Positions 54,578 through 63,726 of a DNA stretch of 64,000 bases are shown here, one piece after another. The notes below the pieces were generated by a model. It was given only the letters and a program-made list of their open reading frames with translations, was not told where the DNA came from and searched no databases. Position numbers and translations under genes: made by a program. The stretch is from CBDDEC01 sp965198045 (lineage in GTDB: Bacteria; Chloroflexota; Dehalococcoidia; UBA2979). The stretch is taken from NCBI GenBank assembly GCA_965198045.1, contig CBDAOL010000009.1:292030-356029 (forward strand). The letters run 5' to 3'. Within the stretch, counting starts at the first letter, position 1. The number at the start of each line of letters is the position of its first letter.

Positions 54578-55168
54578 TGTGACTATTCCCTATCGATTAC
54601 GTCGTCCGAGAAACAAGGAGGTGCGCCAACTCAAGACCTGTATCCCGCCGCACTTGTCCATGGCAACCTCTGCGCGCCTGATTGCGCTGGGGCGCTAGCG
54701 CGGAGTGGTTCGGCGGGGACGCTTGGGACCCATCTGCGATAGCACGCGAGTCGTCGGTCTCGATCATAGCGCGGTGAAGCGCTCCGCGCCGTGAGGGCGT
54801 TGGCTGGCTTCAGAACACAGCCGACCGAGGTCTCCCGGCCGACGCGTTGTGCTGGACGTCGGGTGGCGACCAACGGAGAAGCGGCATCCGAGCCTGTGCC
54901 AATATCGGAGTCCGGCGTCGGTTGCGATCTGTCGTATCCCGATGTGTGCATCCCGCCCTCCCCGCCAGACCTTGACTGTGGGGACATCCCGCATCGGCGC
55001 TTCCGAGTCGTCGGGAACGACCCGCATCGATTCGATGGCCGGGACCAGGACGGCATTGGATGCGAGAGCTAGCAGGGCGCGACCAGTGACTGGGATCGAA
55101 TCGAGCGTCTGGCTCAACAGCGTCAGCCAATGTCGACCGGGAGATCGCAGGGATCGCCGAACAACGTC
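54578..55168. other. Stretch without a supported gene
   Basis: GC rises again from about 54.6 kb. A minus-strand frame at 54764-55117 (LDSIPVTGRALLALASNAVLV, VKVWRGGRDAHIGIRQIA) has some coding look but no family, and its C-terminal third is low quality. I do not call it a gene. Confidence 0.35.
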
Positions 55169-55549
55169 TCAATATGGAGATTCGAGCTCCGGGAACATTG
55201 GGAAGTGGCGGACGTTGCGAGTCCAGAGCCGGGCGTCGATGCGTTCGGCCGTCGCGGCAATCACGTAATCGACCGGATCAACCCCGGGGTGCGACGGCAG
55301 ATACCGGTTGGCCAGGGCGCCAGCACGTTCGGCGAGCTCGTCATCGACTGCGATCCAGTCGAGGCTGTCCAGCAGGCGACGCGTGGCGCGCTCCTCCGGG
55401 ACTCGCATCCCGGCCAGCACCTCGACCTTGGTGAGTACGGAAGCGGCGAGCCGTTCGCCAGCGGCCGTGGCGCCACGAAGCGCCTCGCGAGCCGCTTCCT
55501 CGCCCCGCAGGTGGTCGATCAGCACCGAGGTGTCGACGATGATCGCCAT
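55169..55549 (-). CDS. PIN-domain ribonuclease toxin (VapC-like)
   Basis: 126 residues from ATG 55549. PIN acidic residues: IIVDTSVLIDHLRG (Asp), LTKVEVLAGMR (Glu), VDPVDYVIAATA (Asp). The usual fourth acidic site in the LxTRD motif reads LWTRNVRHF, i.e. Asn. VapC toxins cut tRNA or rRNA and are neutralised by a partner encoded just upstream. The overlap with the small upstream frame supports a toxin-antitoxin pair. Confidence 0.85.
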   Translation of the reverse strand: MAIIVDTSVLIDHLRGEEAAREALRGATAAGERLAASVLTKVEVLAGMRVPEERATRRLLDSLDWIAVDDELAERAGALANRYLPSHPGVDPVDYVIAATAERIDARLWTRNVRHFPMFPELESPY

Positions 55550-55665
55550 CAGCCTGCCAGTCGGCGAGACATGCCGCGACGAAGCCCCTTCACGTAGCTC
55601 GCGCCATCGAAGTCGCGGTCCGCCCAGGAGGCGAAACTCGCGTCGAGGGCTCCCAGCACCTCCAC
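55549..55665 (-). CDS. Probable VapB-like antitoxin
   Basis: 38 codons from GTG 55665: VEVLGALDASFASW, DRDFDGASYVKGLRRGMSRRL, TGA overlapping the toxin ATG by one base. Size, charge and overlap fit a short antitoxin. No clear RBS precedes the GTG and the frame stays open upstream, so the true start may lie farther out. Confidence 0.45.
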   Translation of the reverse strand: MEVLGALDASFASWADRDFDGASYVKGLRRGMSRRLAG

Positions 55666-56059
55666 GGCGGGAGATGTTCCGTAGCGGTGCGGTGGGGTCG
55701 CGCGGCGAGCTTGCACCGGAGCGCTTCGAGGCGGCGGAGTGGCCGCGGTTCGACGGGCTCTGTGAGGGTCTGGAAGGGGTGTTGGCGATGCCGAGCGCTG
55801 ACGCGCTCCGGCGCATCGGGGAGTTGCGGGTGGAGACGGACCGGATCAGCGAGGGAATCCGAGACGACATTGAACCCCGGGAGCGGGAAGAGGCGGAACG
55901 GGGCGAAGGCTAGGAACGCGGAGCCGAACGAGGAGCAACAGCCGCAGCCCGCGCCCCGCGAGCAGGAGCGACAAGGAGAGCCCGCACGCGTGAGCGGGCG
56001 GGTGGCCTGAGACGCACGAAGGGCCGCATACGCGGACGCTGAGGGGCGAGGACACCGCG

Positions 56060-56745
56060 CTGCGGCGTCCTCGTCTCTGCCGGGCTGGCCGCGATCGCCT
56101 CGCGCGCGTCGCGCTGGGTGGCGTGCCCGCGGCCGCCGATCACGCCCCGTTGATCGCGGTCGCGAGGGTGCGCAGGCCCGCCGGTTGGATCCAGCGATCG
56201 CGGCGCAGGTAGTAACCGAGCCGGCGTGGGGAGATCGTGTCGCACTCCCCCGCCGCCGCGCGCGCCGCGTCCGTGGCGTTGGGCAGCGACATCGGGAAGA
56301 GGCGGCAGACCAGCTTGATCGCCAGCAGCTCCAGGAGGGCGCGCGTAGGCGCCTGACGCGCCGCGGCGGCCGTGAGGAGGCCGTCGATCCGTCGCGCCTG
56401 CGCGGCGGTGAACACCGACACGGCCGCGGCCCCGTTCGCTCGGAGATCATCCGCGCGCAGCGCCGGCAGCCAGTTCGCCTCCCGCAGTCGAACGGAGGAG
56501 TTGGCGATGAGGGCAGCCGCGACGATCGCGCCTCGGCGCGCGCGGTCGCTGGCGTAGACCTCGAACCCCTGCGCCTTGGCGGCCAGCGCCACCGCCCCGC
56601 CCCCGCACATCGGGTCGCAGAAGGAGGCCCCGGGCCACTCCGCCGGAGGAAGCTCTGCCGCGAGGTCGGCCAGGATCAGGGGCGCCAGCCGGCGCTTGCC
56701 GCCGAGGTAGGGTGGGAGGGCGTCGAAGAGACGGGACGTTCGCAT
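56060..56745 (-). pseudogene. D12-class DNA adenine methylase, frameshifted and C-terminally truncated
   Basis: ATG 56745: LPPYLGGKRRLAPLIL is the SAM-binding FxGGK motif, FCDPMCGGGAVALAAKA is motif I and VYASDRARRG the next strand. KLVCRLFPMSLPNATDA follows. At about 56147 a GGGG run needs one base removed to continue VIGGRGHATQRDAREAI. The catalytic DPPY motif is not found before similarity ends near 56.06 kb, so the enzyme is inactive as sequenced. Phage or element origin is likely. Confidence 0.65.
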
Positions 56746-56947
56746 GGGCCGAGCATCGACCGTGCGCACCGTGCGCCGCTCCGGGTAGTTGGCTTCGTCA
56801 GCCGCGCACGTCAGCGCTGACGGTCCACTCGTCGCAGCGCGCGCACCGTCACGTAAGGAGTCGAAGCGCAGCCGCGGCCGGACCGGCAAGGCGAGCGGCG
56901 AGGCGAAAGCCGGCGCCGAAGGCGTTCCGCGCACTCACAGCCAGGAC

Positions 56948-57319
56948 CTACGTAAGCCCCACCGTCCGGGGGTGCGTCGGTGAGTCAGGCAGCGAGGCGA
57001 GTAGTGGCGGGACGAACGCGGACGCCTCGTCCACCGCATTGTGGATCGCGCTCATCCAGTGATCGGCGAGCGGCTGCAGGTCTTCCTGCGAGAAGCGATG
57101 CTCCACCATCGTGTACGTCCCGCGGCGATACAGCACAACGTCCGTGGGGTAATCGACGGCAGCTGCGCTGGTCCGCGTCGCGTCGAACGAGAGCAGCCCG
57201 TCGCGTAGGGCGTTGTCGAGGGAGGAGCCGTAACGCGTGAGTATCGTGGGTGATACCTTGCCCGCACGATGAGCGGGCCGTATCACTCGCGCCGCCACGA
57301 ACTGGACAACGTGCAGCAC
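56948..57319 (-). CDS. Hypothetical protein, possibly 5'-truncated
   Basis: Up to 123 residues: LTRYGSSLDNALRDGLLSFDATRTSAAAVDYPTD, in pieces, then VVLYRRGTYTMVEHRF and WMSAIHNAVDEASAF. Coding character is reasonable but no family is recognised. Its upstream side abuts the IS3 remnant at about 57.32 kb, so the start may be artificial. Confidence 0.4.
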   Translation of the reverse strand: MLHVVQFVAARVIRPAHRAGKVSPTILTRYGSSLDNALRDGLLSFDATRTSAAAVDYPTDVVLYRRGTYTMVEHRFSQEDLQPLADHWMSAIHNAVDEASAFVPPLLASLPDSPTHPRTVGLT

Positions 57320-58226
57320 ATGGACGGCGCCTGCAGGCGAAGGTCGGCGCGATCACGATGGACAACGAGCTGCTGCTCGCGCGCGCATCAGTTGGAGGCG
57401 GGACTCCCTTTGGCGCCTCGGAGGTCGAGGCGATGAGCCGGGCCAGCTCGCCCTCCAGCGGACGCCGCTACGGCACGGCCCGCGTCTGCCAGCTCTGGGA
57501 GGTCCCGCGTTCGACGGTCTACGCGCGGCGGGCGCGAGCCAGCCGGCCCGCGCAGCCTGCGGCGAAGCGCGGTCCGAAAGGCGCAGGGACGGACGTCGCC
57601 CTCACCGAGCAGATCCGCGCCGTGCTCGCCCGCTCGCCGTTCATGGGCGAGGGCTACCGCAAGGCCTGGAAGCGGCTGCGCCTGGCCGGCGTGCGCACCT
57701 CGAAGGGCCGGGTGCTACGGCTGATGCGGGCGGCGGGGCTGCTCGCCCCGACCCGCGTCGGGCGCCGCCGTGGGCCTCGGAACCACGACGGCACGATCAC
57801 CACCGACCGCCCAGACGAGCTGTGGGGAACCGACGCCACCGCCTGCCTCACCACCCGCGAGGGCAACGCCACGGTCTTCATCGCCGTCGACCACTGCACG
57901 CAGCAGTGCGTCGGCATCCACGCGGCTCGCCCCGGCACGCGCTTCGAGGCGCTCGAGCCTCTCCGCCAGCGGCTGCGGGCGCACCACGGCGGCTACGGGC
58001 CGGGCGTCGCCGCCGCGCTCAGCCTGCGCCACGACCACGGCAGCCAGTACCTCAGCGACCATTTCCAGGGCGAGCTGCGCTTCCTCGGCAATCCGCTCGA
58101 GCCCGTCGTGCGTGGCTGCACCCGAGGGCAACGGCTGCGCCGAGCGCTTCATGGCGCTCTCGCCGAGCACCGGAGCGGCTGCATGATTACCGCGAGCGAA
58201 GTGTCCAAGAAACCAGGAGCGGTACA
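57320..58226 (+). pseudogene. IS3-family remnant (OrfA tail + OrfB, broken)
   Basis: Starts inside OrfA (AKVGAITMDNELLLAR), then OrfB: RRYGTARVCQLWEVPRSTVYARRA, SPFMGEGYRKAWKRL, DELWGTDATACLTTREG (Asp) and LRHDHGSQY (Asp). A shift near 58.1 kb precedes APEGNGCAERF (Glu), and the gene breaks off at about 58180. The right inverted repeat (reverse complement TGTACCGCTCCTGGTTTC) ends at 58226, directly before the transporter ATG. The left end is missing. Confidence 0.75.
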
Positions 58227-60404
58227 ATGGCTATAGAATCGCCTGCGAGTTCCTTAAGCGACGCCTCAACGGGCTCGGTTCGCGTACGGGTCCGAAACCT
58301 TTGGAAGGTCTTTGGCGAGGGCGAAGGGCCGGACTTGGTGGAGCGGGTGTCCGGGATGTCCAGGGGGGAGGCCCAGGCCGCCTACAACTGCGTCGTGGCT
58401 CTGCAGGACGTCAGCTTCGACGTGCATGACGGGGAGACCTTCGTGGTCATGGGCCTCTCCGGAAGCGGCAAGTCCACCATAGTCCGCTGCATCAACCGCC
58501 TCATCAACCCAACCACCGGCTCCGTCTTTGTAGACGATGACGATGTCTTGGCGTTCGGCGACGAGGAGCTGACAAACTTCCGGCGCACCAAGACCTCCAT
58601 GGTCTTCCAGCAGTTCGGCCTCCTGCCCCATCGCACCGTGCTGGAAAACACTGCGTGGGGCCTGGAAATCCAGGACGTTCCCTTGGAAAGCCGCTCAGAG
58701 CGGGCCCAAGAGGTCTTGGAGCTTGTGGGGCTTGGCGAGTGGGGCGAGTATCGGCCCTCCGCTCTGTCCGGCGGCATGCAGCAGCGCGTCGGCCTGGCCA
58801 GAGCGTTGGCCAGCAACCCGGAAATCCTGCTGATGGACGAGCCCTTCAGCGCCCTGGACCCCCTCATACGCCGGGACATGCAGAACGAGCTTATGCGGCT
58901 CCAGGGGCAGATGCAGAAGACCACCATCTTCATCACCCATGACCTGTCCGAAGCGGTGCGGTTGGGCGATCGCATCGCTATCATGCGCGACGGGGCGGTG
59001 ATTCAGATGGGGACTCCCGAAGAAATCGTAGCCGACCCGGCGGACGAGTACGTGGCGGACTTCACGCGAGACGTGCGCCCGTCCACCGTGCTGACGGTGG
59101 GCTACTTCATGGACCGGCAGGGGACCAAACGGGCGTCGGCGGAGGCCAGCAGGCCCAACGCCAGAGTGTCCTTCAAGCAAACGGTGGACGGGGCGCTCTC
59201 CGAGTTTTGGTCCACTCCAGGTCAGCTAGGGGTCATGGACGAGTCCGGGGCTTTGGTCGGCGTGATAGACCGGGAGACCCTGCTCCAGGCTGCCTTCGAG
59301 CAACCTAACTCCGCCAACGACCACAGCGGCGGGGACGCAGGAGAGGCCAGTCTCAGTTCCATGGCGGTCCCCAGTCAGACCAAGACCTCCGATCAGCAAG
59401 AAGAAAAGACCAGGGACTCATCTCTGTCGGGGCAAATGAACGTCGCCTTTGGGCGGATGAGCCACCTAACCACCCTCCTTCTCGGCCTTCTGTCTCTGGC
59501 CGCATCCACGGCCATTGTGGCAGCGTTCTGGGGCGTAGGGGTCTCCTTCCCCGCCAATTGGGGCCCGGAGATCGCGAACGAGGTCAACGATTTTCTTCGC
59601 TGGCTGACCCGGACCGGCGCGCCGGTGTTCGACACCGTGGCGGACGCCGTGTTGACGTTCCTGCTGCTCTTGGAGGACGCGCTCCGCTGGCTTCCGTGGC
59701 CCACGGTGGTTTTGGGCATTGCGCTGCTCTCCTGGCGGACCGCGGGTTGGCGGCTTGGGGCATTCGCCGTAGGATCGCTGACGGCAGTGGGGATGGTGGG
59801 CCTGTGGGAAAGCGCCATGGAAACCATGGCCCTCATCGTGGTGGCGGTGATCCTGTCCGTAGCCATTGCCATCCCCCTGGGCATCGTGGCCGCCCGAAAC
59901 AACTCCGTAGATTCCACCATACGGCCAATTCTGGACGGCATGCAGACCATGCCGGCCTTCGTCTACCTAGTGCCGGGCGTCATGCTGTTCGGCATCGGCA
60001 ACGTGCCGGGCATCTTCGCCACGGTGATCTACGCCGTGCCTCCGGCCATCCGGCTGACCAACCTGGGCATCCGCCAGGTGACGCCACAGGTGGTGGAGGC
60101 GGCCCAGTCCTTCGGCACCACCCGGCGGCAGCTCCTGCTGAAAGTGCAGTTGCCCATGGCTATCCCCACCATCATGGCGGGCATAAACCAGACCATCATG
60201 ATGGCCCTGGCCATGGTGGTGGTGGCCTCGCTGGTGGGCGCCGGTGGCTTGGGAGAGGACGTCCTCCGGGGTCTCGGCCGGTTCCGGCCCGGGGAGGCGC
60301 TGCTGGCGGGTCTGGCCATCGTGGCGCTGGCGATTATTCTGGACCGGATAACTCAGGCATGGGCACGGGAGCGGCAGTCCGCCCTGGGGAGCAAGAAGGA
60401 ATAG
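58227..60404 (+). CDS. Fused ProV-ProW glycine betaine/proline-type ABC transporter (ATPase + permease)
   Basis: 725 residues from ATG 58227. Residues ~15-300 are a ProV-type ATPase: VRVRNLWKVFGEG, VMGLSGSGKST (Walker A), FQQFGLLPHRTVLEN, LSGGMQQRVGLARAL (signature), ILLMDEPFSALD (Walker B), ITHDLSEA. Residues ~300-370 are CBS-like (TVDGALSEFW, GVIDRETLL). After a Ser/Gln-rich linker, residues ~415-725 form a ProW permease with several helices and the FGTTRRQLLLKVQLP coupling region. ATPase and permease are usually separate proteins. GC and codon use differ from the flanks. The AGGAG site before ATG lies inside the IS end. Confidence 0.92.
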   Translation: MAIESPASSLSDASTGSVRVRVRNLWKVFGEGEGPDLVERVSGMSRGEAQAAYNCVVALQDVSFDVHDGETFVVMGLSGSGKSTIVRCINRLINPTTGSVFVDDDDVLAFGDEELTNFRRTKTSMVFQQFGLLPHRTVLENTAWGLEIQDVPLESRSERAQEVLELVGLGEWGEYRPSALSGGMQQRVGLARALASNPEILLMDEPFSALDPLIRRDMQNELMRLQGQMQKTTIFITHDLSEAVRLGDRIAIMRDGAVIQMGTPEEIVADPADEYVADFTRDVRPSTVLTVGYFMDRQGTKRASAEASRPNARVSFKQTVDGALSEFWSTPGQLGVMDESGALVGVIDRETLLQAAFEQPNSANDHSGGDAGEASLSSMAVPSQTKTSDQQEEKTRDSSLSGQMNVAFGRMSHLTTLLLGLLSLAASTAIVAAFWGVGVSFPANWGPEIANEVNDFLRWLTRTGAPVFDTVADAVLTFLLLLEDALRWLPWPTVVLGIALLSWRTAGWRLGAFAVGSLTAVGMVGLWESAMETMALIVVAVILSVAIAIPLGIVAARNNSVDSTIRPILDGMQTMPAFVYLVPGVMLFGIGNVPGIFATVIYAVPPAIRLTNLGIRQVTPQVVEAAQSFGTTRRQLLLKVQLPMAIPTIMAGINQTIMMALAMVVVASLVGAGGLGEDVLRGLGRFRPGEALLAGLAIVALAIILDRITQAWARERQSALGSKKE

Positions 60405-60501
60405 ATAGACGGAATCAAGAACACGCGCAGGCGGCGCTAAGGACCAAGAAATGAACCGCCCCGGGAATGTTGGAGGCTCCAACTCCTGAGAGGATGGGGC
60501 G

Positions 60502-60821
60502 ATGACACGACGAGGCAAGTACCCAGTAGAGATCCGCGAGCAGGCCGTGCGGATGGTGTTCGAGCATCAAGCCGAGCATGCGTCGCGTGGGCAACGATTA
60601 CCTCGATCGCCTCGAAGTTCGGGATGACCGCCGAGACGCTACGGACGTGGGAGCGGCGTGCTGAGGTCGATGCAGGTGCATGAGCGGGGCTGACGACCGG
60701 GGAACGGGAGCGGCTGCGGCAGCTCGAGCGCGAGAATCGCGAGTTGCGCCGCGCCAACGAAATCCTGAAGGCGGCTTCCGCTTTTTTCGCGCGGGAGCTC
60801 GACCCGCGACTGCCGAAGTGA
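60502..60821 (+). pseudogene. IS3 OrfA, broken
   Basis: ATG 60502: RRGKYPVEIREQAVRMVFEHQAEH; shifted frame WATITSIASKFGMTAETLRTWERRAEVD; an internal TGA; then LRQLERENRELRRANEILKAASAFFARELD to 60821. At least one indel and one stop separate the pieces. Confidence 0.7.
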
Positions 60822-61408
60822 GCCGCTTCATCGGGGCGCATCGCGAGCGCTTCGGGGTCGAGCCGATCTGCCGGGAGCTGCAGGTTGCCCCCTCGACGTA
60901 CTACGCCGCCAGACGGCGCCGGCCTTCCGCCCGGCGGGTGCGCGACGAGGCGCTGAAGGTGAAGCTGCGCCACGTCCACGCCGAGCAATTCGGGGTCTAC
61001 GGCGCGCGGAAGATGTGGCGCCAGCTGCAGCGCGAGAGGATCCCGGTCGCCCGCTGCACCGTCGAGCGGCTGATGCGGGAGCTGGGCCTCTCAGGCGTGG
61101 TGCGTGGGAAGGTCAGGCGCACGACCGTGCCCGACGAGCGCGCGCCCAGGCCCGCAGACCTCGTGGACCGCGACTTCCGGGCGCCGGTCCCCAACCGCCT
61201 CTGGGAGGCCGACCTCACCTACGTGCGGACCTGGTCGGGCTTCGCCTACGTCGCCTTCATCATCGACGTCTACTCCCGCTACATCGTGGGCTGGCAGGCG
61301 TCACGTTCGCTGCACACCGACCTCCTGCTCGGCGCCCTGGAGCAGGCGCTCTGGAGCAGGCAGGGCCCCTTCGGCGGGCTTGTCCATCATTCCGACCGCG
61401 GCGTGCAG
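60818..61408 (+). pseudogene. IS3 OrfB copy A, 3'-truncated
   Basis: From GTG 60818: FIGAHRERFGVEPICRELQVAPSTYYAARRR, in pieces, then EQFGVYGARKMWRQLQRE, LWEADLTYVRTWSGFAYVAF (first Asp) and GLVHHSDRGVQ (second Asp). It is cut immediately after DRGVQ by an IS30 end, so the catalytic Glu is lost. Confidence 0.8.
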
Positions 61409-61815
61409 GGCGGATTCAAGTGGTCATCGCAACGCCTCGAGGTGAGGGGTTGTGATGGGAAGGTCACCGGGGTGGGCGGCGAAGGCGACAGGAAGGCCGG
61501 CGATGCGGTCTCCAGGCCGTCCACCGGGTTGCGCGTCGTGAGCATCGCCAACGGTTCTGGCTGGCGATCTCAGAAGGGTTGTCGAGCGAGGATGCCGCTG
61601 CGGCGGCCGGTGTGTCTCCAGCCGTCGGAGCACGCTGGTTCCGTGAAGGTGGTGGCATGCCAACAGCCAGTCCGGCGCCGCTGTTAGGGCGCTACCTATC
61701 GTTCGCTGAGCGCGAGGGCATCGCCATCCTCCGCGCCCAAGGCGCAAGCGGTCGAGCGATCGCCCGCCGGCTCCGCCGGGCTCCGTCGACGATCTCACGC
61801 ACGGAACGCTGCGAC
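61409..61815 (+). pseudogene. IS30-family transposase, 5' fragment
   Basis: A left-end-like GGATTCAAGTGGTCATCGCAAC is followed by AISEGLSSEDAAAAAGVSPAVGARWF and LSFAEREGIAILRAQG, then AIARRLRRAPSTISR, the IS30 HTH. The catalytic domain is absent; similarity ends where IS3 copy B begins. Confidence 0.7.
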
Positions 61816-62515
61816 ACAGAGCGCAAGCTGAGCGACGCGCTGAGTCTCTCAGGGGTCGTGCGTGGAGCGCGTCCTTCGACGGGCACGACGCTACCCGACG
61901 GGCAGCACGCGCCCAGACCCGCGGACCTGGTGGAGCGCGACTTCCGGGCGACCACCCCCAACCGGCTCTGGGTGGCTGACCTCACCTACGTGCGCACCTC
62001 GTCGGGCTTCGTCTACGTCGCCTTCATCATCGATGTCTACTCCCGCTACATCGTGGGCTGGCAGGCGTCACGTTCGCTGCACACCGACCTCGCTGGGCTG
62101 GCAGGCGTCACGTTCGCTGCACACCGACCTCGCGCTCGGCGCCCTGGAGCAGGCGCTCTGGAGCAGGCAGGGCCCCTTCGGCGGGCTTGTCCATCATTCC
62201 GACCGCGGCGTGCAGTACCTCTCGATCCGCTACACCGAGCGGCTGGCCGATGTCGGGGCGGTCAGTTCCGTGGGCAGCCGCGGCGACTCCTACGACAACG
62301 CACTGGCGGAGTCGGTGAACGGGCTCTACAAGGCCGAACTCGTGCACCGCCGAGGCCCATGGCGTGGGCTCGAGGACCTCGAACTGGCCACCCTCGAGTG
62401 GGTCGACTGGTTCAATCACCGCCGGCTCAGCAGCACCATCGGCTACGTGCCACCCGCCGAGTACGAAGCCAGTCAGTATTGTGAGTCCGTCCCGGCCCCC
62501 GCCGGGACTCAATGA
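61816..62515 (+). pseudogene. IS3 OrfB copy B, broken by a 40-bp tandem duplication
   Basis: LSLSGVVRG, PADLVERDFRATTPNRLWVADLTYVRT (first Asp), YSRYIVGWQASRSLHTDL; the duplication then shifts the frame. The next frame continues GALEQALWSRQGPFGGLVHHSDRGVQYLSIRY, in pieces, and DSYDNALAESVNGLYKAEL (Glu) to the stop at 62515. It is close to but not identical to copy A (VERDFRATT versus VDRDFRAPV). Confidence 0.8.
62054..62133. repeat. 40-bp tandem duplication inside IS3 OrfB copy B
   Basis: Unit beginning TGGGCTGGCAGGCGTCACGT occurs at 62054-62093 and 62094-62133. Forty is not a multiple of three, so it destroys the transposase frame. Confidence 0.9.
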
Positions 62516-62562
62516 ACCAAGTCTCCATTAAACCCGGGGCGGTTCAAAAGGAGAGGCACGGC

Positions 62563-63558
62563 ATGAAAGGCAAGACTCGGAGGATAGGACTGGGGCTGCT
62601 CAGCCTCATGGTGGTTTTTATGTTCGCAGCGGGCGCCTGCGGGGAAAAGGAGAAGCCCACGATCATCTTCTCAGACCTCAACTGGGACAGCGCCCAGATT
62701 CAGAACGCCATCGCCGCGCGGATCGTCAGCGCGGGGTACGGGTACCCGACCGACAAGGTGTTCGGCGGCACGGTGCCGCTGATGGAGGCCCTTACCAGGG
62801 GCGACACCAACGTCACCTTGGAAATCTGGCTTCCAAACCAGCAGGAAGCCTACGACCAGGCCATCGCTGAGGGCACCATCGAGGTAGTTGGGAACAGCTT
62901 GGAGGACAACTGGCAGTCCGCCTTCATTGTGCCTAAGTACGTGACGGACGCCAACCCCGGCCTTAGCACAGTCCAAGACTTGCGGGACCATATGGACCTC
63001 TTCGTAACTCCGGATTCCAACGGGAAAGCCCGGCTGCTGAACTGCCCGCCGGGTTGGGAGTGCGAGGTCACCAATACAAAGCAGGTGGCGGGCTACGGCT
63101 TGGACGACGTGATTGAGCTGGTCAACCCCGGATCCGGCGAAGCTCTTGAGGCGGAGATCCGCGCCTCCTTTGAGAAGGAGGAGCCGGTGCTGTTCTACTA
63201 CTGGGGACCCACCACCCTCAGCAACGCTCTGAGCAGTGAATACGGCGGCTACACCCTCTTGGAAGAGCCCCCCTACACCGCCGAGTGCTGGGACGCCGAG
63301 AGGAACTGCGGCTACTCTATAGCGCAGGTCCTTATCGTCATGCACAAGGACCTGATCGACCAAGCGCCGGACCTAGTCACCTTCTTCGAGAAGTGGGACT
63401 TCAGCGCGGCCAACCAGCTGGAGGCGGAGGGCTACCTCGGCGAGTTGGACGGGAACTTTTCCGCCGCCGCGGACAAGTTCCTGCAGAACAACTCGGCGTG
63501 GAAGAACTGGGTCACCTCAGACGCGGCCTCCAAGGTTGAGGCAGCCGTCGGTTCCTAG
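62563..63558 (+). CDS. ProX-like glycine betaine-type substrate-binding lipoprotein
   Basis: 331 residues from ATG 62563 with GGAGAGG upstream. Lipoprotein signal (GLGLLSLMVVFMFAAGAC, Cys about residue 26). The OpuAC domain follows: TIIFSDLNWDSAQIQNAIAARIV, VTLEIWLPNQQEAY, GWECEVTNTKQVAGYGLDD, EPVLFYYWGPTTL. Aromatic residues W and Y in these positions form the cage for quaternary amines in ProX/OpuAC. It is the missing partner of the ProVW fusion 2.16 kb upstream; both share the lower-GC codon style. Confidence 0.92.
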   Translation: MKGKTRRIGLGLLSLMVVFMFAAGACGEKEKPTIIFSDLNWDSAQIQNAIAARIVSAGYGYPTDKVFGGTVPLMEALTRGDTNVTLEIWLPNQQEAYDQAIAEGTIEVVGNSLEDNWQSAFIVPKYVTDANPGLSTVQDLRDHMDLFVTPDSNGKARLLNCPPGWECEVTNTKQVAGYGLDDVIELVNPGSGEALEAEIRASFEKEEPVLFYYWGPTTLSNALSSEYGGYTLLEEPPYTAECWDAERNCGYSIAQVLIVMHKDLIDQAPDLVTFFEKWDFSAANQLEAEGYLGELDGNFSAAADKFLQNNSAWKNWVTSDAASKVEAAVGS

Positions 63559-63582
63559 AGCAGCGTAACTGTCGACGCCAGA

Positions 63583-63622
63583 CCGCCCCCGCCCTGTGCT
63601 TGTAGGGTGGGGGCGGTTCCTT
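63583..63622 (+). terminator. Rho-independent terminator after proX
   Basis: A 13-bp stem, CCGCCCCCGCCCT (63583-63595) with AGGGTGGGGGCGG (63604-63616), one G-U pair and an 8-base loop, followed by TTCCTT. It lies 25 bases after the proX stop. Confidence 0.85.
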
Positions 63623-63726
63623 GCATGGGGCGTATGAAACTGCATCGCCCGCGGTCCCCAACGGCGGTGTAGCGGCGCACCATCTCGGGGCCGGCCGAGG
63701 CGTGGGAGCGCTTCTGCCGGTGACCG

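Larger units (their letters stand above)
60452..62546 (+). mobile_element. Composite IS3/IS30 insertion between proVW and proX
   Basis: Outer ends are a 14-bp perfect inverted repeat, TGAACCGCCCCGGG at 60452 and its complement at 62533-62546, flanked by AAA on both sides (3-bp duplication, as in IS3). Inside are a partial IS3 copy A (to 61408), an IS30 5' fragment (61409-~61815) and a partial IS3 copy B. Removing it restores a normal spacer with the proX RBS. Confidence 0.8.

Noticed and set aside
54764..55117. 117-codon minus-strand frame
   Set aside because: Partly coding-like but with no start signal, no recognisable domain and a degenerate C-terminal third.
57822..58226. N-terminal extension of the transporter into upstream DNA
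   Set aside because: That stretch is the out-of-frame shadow of an IS3 OrfB; the transporter begins at ATG 58227.
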